64,000 bases of DNA from Panagrolaimus kolymaensis (taxonomy: Eukaryota; Nematoda; Chromadorea; Rhabditida; Panagrolaimidae): NCBI GenBank assembly GCA_028622995.1, contig JAJQJQ010000004.1:9920001-9984000 (forward strand), written 5' to 3'. Shown in pieces: positions 60,979 to 64,000 of the stretch. A program made the position numbers and the translations under genes. Positions within the stretch are counted from its first letter, which is position 1. The number at the start of each line of letters is the position of its first letter. The notes below the pieces were generated by a model. That model was not told the origin of the DNA, did no database searches, and was given only the letters and a program-made list of their open reading frames with translations.

Positions 60979-63092
60979 CTGAAGATGTTCACTAAAAAAC
61001 GAAACGATAAATGAAACAAAAAAAATTCCACGAAAAAACAACACAAAAAGCACGACAGACAAAAAATGTTATAAAGAAATGTCTCAGAAAATGCGATCAA
61101 TGATTTTTTCTTGGTTAAAACAAGGATGCTTGGTTTTAATGGAGCAAAAAGGAATGAGAAACAAAAACAAAGTTTGTCGTTAAAATGCAAAATGAACAAG
61201 AATCATAAAAGTTGTGTTGAAAAAATTCAAGCTTCAATAAAATTTTTGCGTTCAAAAAAAGAAGAAATTTTTGTAAAGTGAAACATTTTTGTTGCATTTT
61301 TTTGAAGGAAGAAAAGGAAATGATTTGTTTTTTTTTTATTATCGCTGATATCATCATTACAATCACCACCACCACATAAAACAAAAAAAGCAGAAGAAAA
61401 AAAGACGCGACCGAGAAACCCGATTTTTTTTATGTATGACAACAAGATTGGTCAGCAGACTATTATTTTTTTTTTGCACAAAAATCCAAAGAACGATGGT
61501 TCAAAAAATAATTAAATTAAACCCACAAATAAAACATGAAGTTTATTGAAATTTACTAAATTAGGTTTGAAGAAGGAATAATAAAAAATAAAGGTAAAGA
61601 AGGAAGTAATTTACAGATTTTATCCACGGTTTAGGTTGGACATATTCGAATTCAAAAAATGAAAGCATTTAAAGGTAGAAAAACATTTGGCAAAAATTGA
61701 AAGTTTCAAAGTAAAAAATGTTGCACGCTTCGTGTTCACATAAAAAAAGCAGCTACACCTAGGGTTGTCGAATTTCCCGGGAAATTTCCCGCTTGCGTGC
61801 AAAATTTCCCGGGAAATTTCCCGGGAAATGCGGGAAATTTCAGCATAACTTTTTATTGATGACTTATTTTTATGTATTTTTTTTTTGGCATTACATAGAA
61901 AAAGCATGGTGAATTAATATTTTCTTTACAAATTTGTAAAAAAACCAAAATTAATTTGAATTATGTCCAAATGCCCTGAGGCATTTCCCGGGAAATTCCC
62001 GGGAAATCGACAACCCTAGCTACACCGCCGCTATAAAAAGGTTATGAAGTAAAAAAAAGTTTTCAAACCAAAAATGTGAGGAGAAGCATTAAAAAAGTAA
62101 AAAATATGGCAGAGATGGAAATCTTTCTTTCCTATTCAATGATAAAAAACTAATTCAAGTTTTAGAAAAACTTGGTAAAAAATGAGGAGGAATTGGGAGT
62201 ACATAAAGGCAATGAAATAAAAGAAGTTTTGGGTATAATAAAAATGTGAACATCAAAAAAATGGCAAAGAAAATAAATAAAACTTCATAAAATGTAATAA
62301 ATGCTAAACATTTTTTCTCCACGTTCACGTAAAAAACACACACAAGCAAAAAAAGCAGGCATCTACTAACATTAAGCAGCAAGGAAGGCAGTCGCAAATT
62401 TTTTTAGTCCCATAAAAAGAAAGGGATGTTAGAAATCTTTTTTATTCTTCAACCATCGTTGCTTGAAGCAGAGAAAGAAATAAAAATAAGAAAGAAAGAA
62501 GTTTGTTTGCGTTCTTTGATTTTGGCTTCGCCGCAGCCGCTTCACATTTTGCAACGTGCAAAAATTTTTCTGTGTTGCCCGCTTTTTTTTTGTTTTCTTC
62601 AAAGTCCTTCTTTCTTCTTTCCTTCGACTTTGACATTTTTTTTGAAAATGAAAAAGGTGTTTCAATAATCTCCAAAAAAAAGTTTTATAGTTGGATTGAT
62701 CCCTAATTAATTCCAAGTCCTTCCATTTCTTGTTTTGTTAAACCCATTTTTTTGTTTGATTGCCTATCTTTTAAACCAAAAAAAAAGTTCTTTGCATCTT
62801 TTTTTAAAGATGGTTGTTCATCACATTTTTTTGTAGTCTGTTGTTATGTAAGATGTTGTTGTTTTATGTGTGCTTGACTTTCTTTTCATTATTGATTGTA
62901 TGTGTACAAAACACTTTTTTAATCGCAAATTAGTTAGTCTTACTTGATCAATAATGCCTTTTCTCGTCATTTTCATGTTTGATTTTAATAATGAAAACTT
63001 TGTTGAAAGAGTTACTTTCGTGTATTTTATAAAAATGCTTTTACTAATTTTTCCTATTTTCAGGTTATTTATCTCAAACCTTCTATCGAATC
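60979..63092. other. intergenic region between acetyl-CoA hydrolase and aquaporin
   Basis: There is no gene. It contains the hAT-type MITE at 61760-62018 and, near the right end, a TATTTTCAG acceptor about 30 bases before the aquaporin ATG. It probably holds both divergent promoters. Confidence 0.55.
61760..62018. mobile_element. hAT-type MITE with perfect 8-bp target duplication
   Basis: The 259-bp element begins TAGGGTTGTCGA and ends with the reverse complement TCGACAACCCTA. GCTACACC occurs directly outside both ends (61752-61759 and 62019-62026), a perfect 8-bp target-site duplication typical of hAT superfamily transposons. Subterminal TTTCCCGGGAAA palindromes are repeated at both ends and could be transposase-binding sites. 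There is no open reading frame for a transposase. The intact ends and duplication suggest a fairly recent insertion. Confidence 0.92.
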
Positions 63093-64000
63093 ATGTCGAC
63101 TCAAATTCTATCCTTTCTGCCTCAAGATTTTACTCCATTGCTGATTAGTGTTACGTTTTATACTTTTGTATTTGGTGCAACTGAAATATGCCGAAGAATT
63201 GTGGATCGTACGATTAGTCGCAAACGACTAATATATTCCTTTTTGATGGAATTTATGGCATCACTTCAAATGTGTACATGCGTGTATGAAAATGGAGTAA
63301 TTCTCAAAAATTATGGTGTTATTGGATTCTTCTTTGTTGTGATTGGTTTACTCATCGCTGGTGGAATGGTTAATCGTGGAGCTTTCGTCAATCCTTTGCC
63401 AGTCTTTGAACAACTTTATAAGAATGTGTTGTCGTAAGTTTTGCACATTACTATTGTTTCTTTCTTTGTTTATGTTTCCATTGATACAATTAACTTTGTT
63501 AATGATTCCTTTTCAGAATCGAACGTGCTTCTGTGCTGCTTGTTGCTCAAATTCTTGGCGGTGGTCTTGCATTCCGATGCTCCGAAATCATTTGGTACTA
63601 TACAATGGACATGGTTAGTGATCATCGCTTCTTCTATGAGAATCTTCCATGCACTTTTGCTTTCAAACATTCATTATTGTTTGCTATGCTTTATGAAGTT
63701 ATTGGTAGTTTCACTCTTCGATTTGTTGGCTCAAAACTTCCTGGACGTGCTCGTGGTTTTCTTATGCCTGCTATGGTTTCATTTTTACTTAGTGTTGGTA
63801 TGTTTTCTTTCACTTCAAAACGTTACCTAAAAACGTTCATTTTCAGCCTTTGTTTATGTTGGTATTCCTGCTCTCAATCCTCTCACCGTATCTGCAAGAA
63901 TGATGAATTGTCAAGGTCTTGATCAACAAATGTTCTTTTTTACATATTGGTTCTTGCCTGGTGTTGGATGGTTTATGGCTGTTTTTCTTGATGATTTGCT
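63093..64000 (+). CDS. unorthodox aquaporin (AQP11/12 type), truncated by window end
   Basis: Exons 63093-63433, 63517-63797 and 63847 to the window end join in phase; about 258 residues are visible. It is a multi-pass membrane protein with alternating hydrophobic helices. Two NPx pore motifs are in place: NPLPVFEQ near residue 106 and GIPALNPLTVSAR near residue 219, both with Leu instead of Ala in the third position. The second NPA box is followed by MNCQGLDQQMFFFTYWFLPG, as in nematode AQP-9 to AQP-12 and vertebrate AQP11/12, the superaquaporins often found on internal membranes. Water or glycerol transport is a family expectation and is not shown here. The start follows a TATTTTCAG acceptor by about 30 bases. 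The C-terminus lies beyond the window. Confidence 0.8.

Noticed and set aside
61620..61907. Minus-strand open frame across the MITE
   Set aside because: The repeated ISREISRE pattern is just the TTTCCCGGGAAA repeats read in one frame.

Overview
The window looks like nuclear DNA of a free-living nematode. It is strongly AT-rich, and its genes are split by GT-AG introns, many only 49 to 60 bases long. Several families are nematode-typical: a T20D4.11/DUF19-like secreted protein, a DUF229 protein, an unorthodox aquaporin and a C44B7.10-type acetyl-CoA hydrolase. Most start codons have a TTTCAG or TTTTAG 3' splice site 10 to 60 bases upstream, as expected for spliced-leader trans-splicing. Two group 3 LEA genes point to a desiccation- or stress-tolerant species. 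I cannot fix the genus or clade from sequence alone. Layout, left to right. 1-8.9 kb is a low-complexity tract with a minus-strand first exon (2.1-2.2 kb) and a secreted cysteine-rich gene (6.4-8.8 kb). It is filled with the word CAGTT(T/A), almost always on the + strand. 9.5-25.2 kb is compact and free of that motif: LEA gene 1 (mitochondrial presequence), a Rab6 GTPase, an EAK-7/MEAK7-like TLDc protein, LEA gene 2 (no presequence, TATA box), a small minus-strand orphan, and two adjacent orphan genes. 25.1-27.9 kb holds a minus-strand orphan with a Gln/Ala-rich N-terminal part; CAGTT returns from its large intron to 29.7 kb. 30.9-34.5 kb holds EIF1AD, calcineurin B homologous protein (CHP) copy 1 and a minus-strand zinc-finger-like gene. 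36.2-48.9 kb is a second motif domain of opposite polarity (AACTG on +), with an 11-exon DUF229 gene (+) and a carboxylesterase (-). CHP copy 2 sits between them as a motif-free island. 49-64 kb holds a ChaC gamma-glutamylcyclotransferase with a 1.58-kb palindromic foldback element in its only intron, a long gene-poor stretch, an acetyl-CoA hydrolase, a hAT-type MITE with a perfect 8-bp target duplication, and an aquaporin running off the right end. How it fits together: conserved cellular genes with short introns form motif-free blocks, while divergent, secreted or catabolic genes with long introns lie in the strand-polar motif domains. Motif polarity does not follow gene orientation (both gene directions occur in each large domain), so it appears to be a property of the DNA or of a non-coding transcription programme. 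This is the best candidate here for an undescribed system. A dense array of promoter-like motifs, such as nematode 21U/piRNA-type units, is one testable reading. The genes of these domains also show looser splice sites (AAG acceptors, GTCAGT and GTTTGA donors, and one junction with no GT). Exon coordinates come from manual reading and were checked for phase consistency at each junction; errors of a base or two remain possible.
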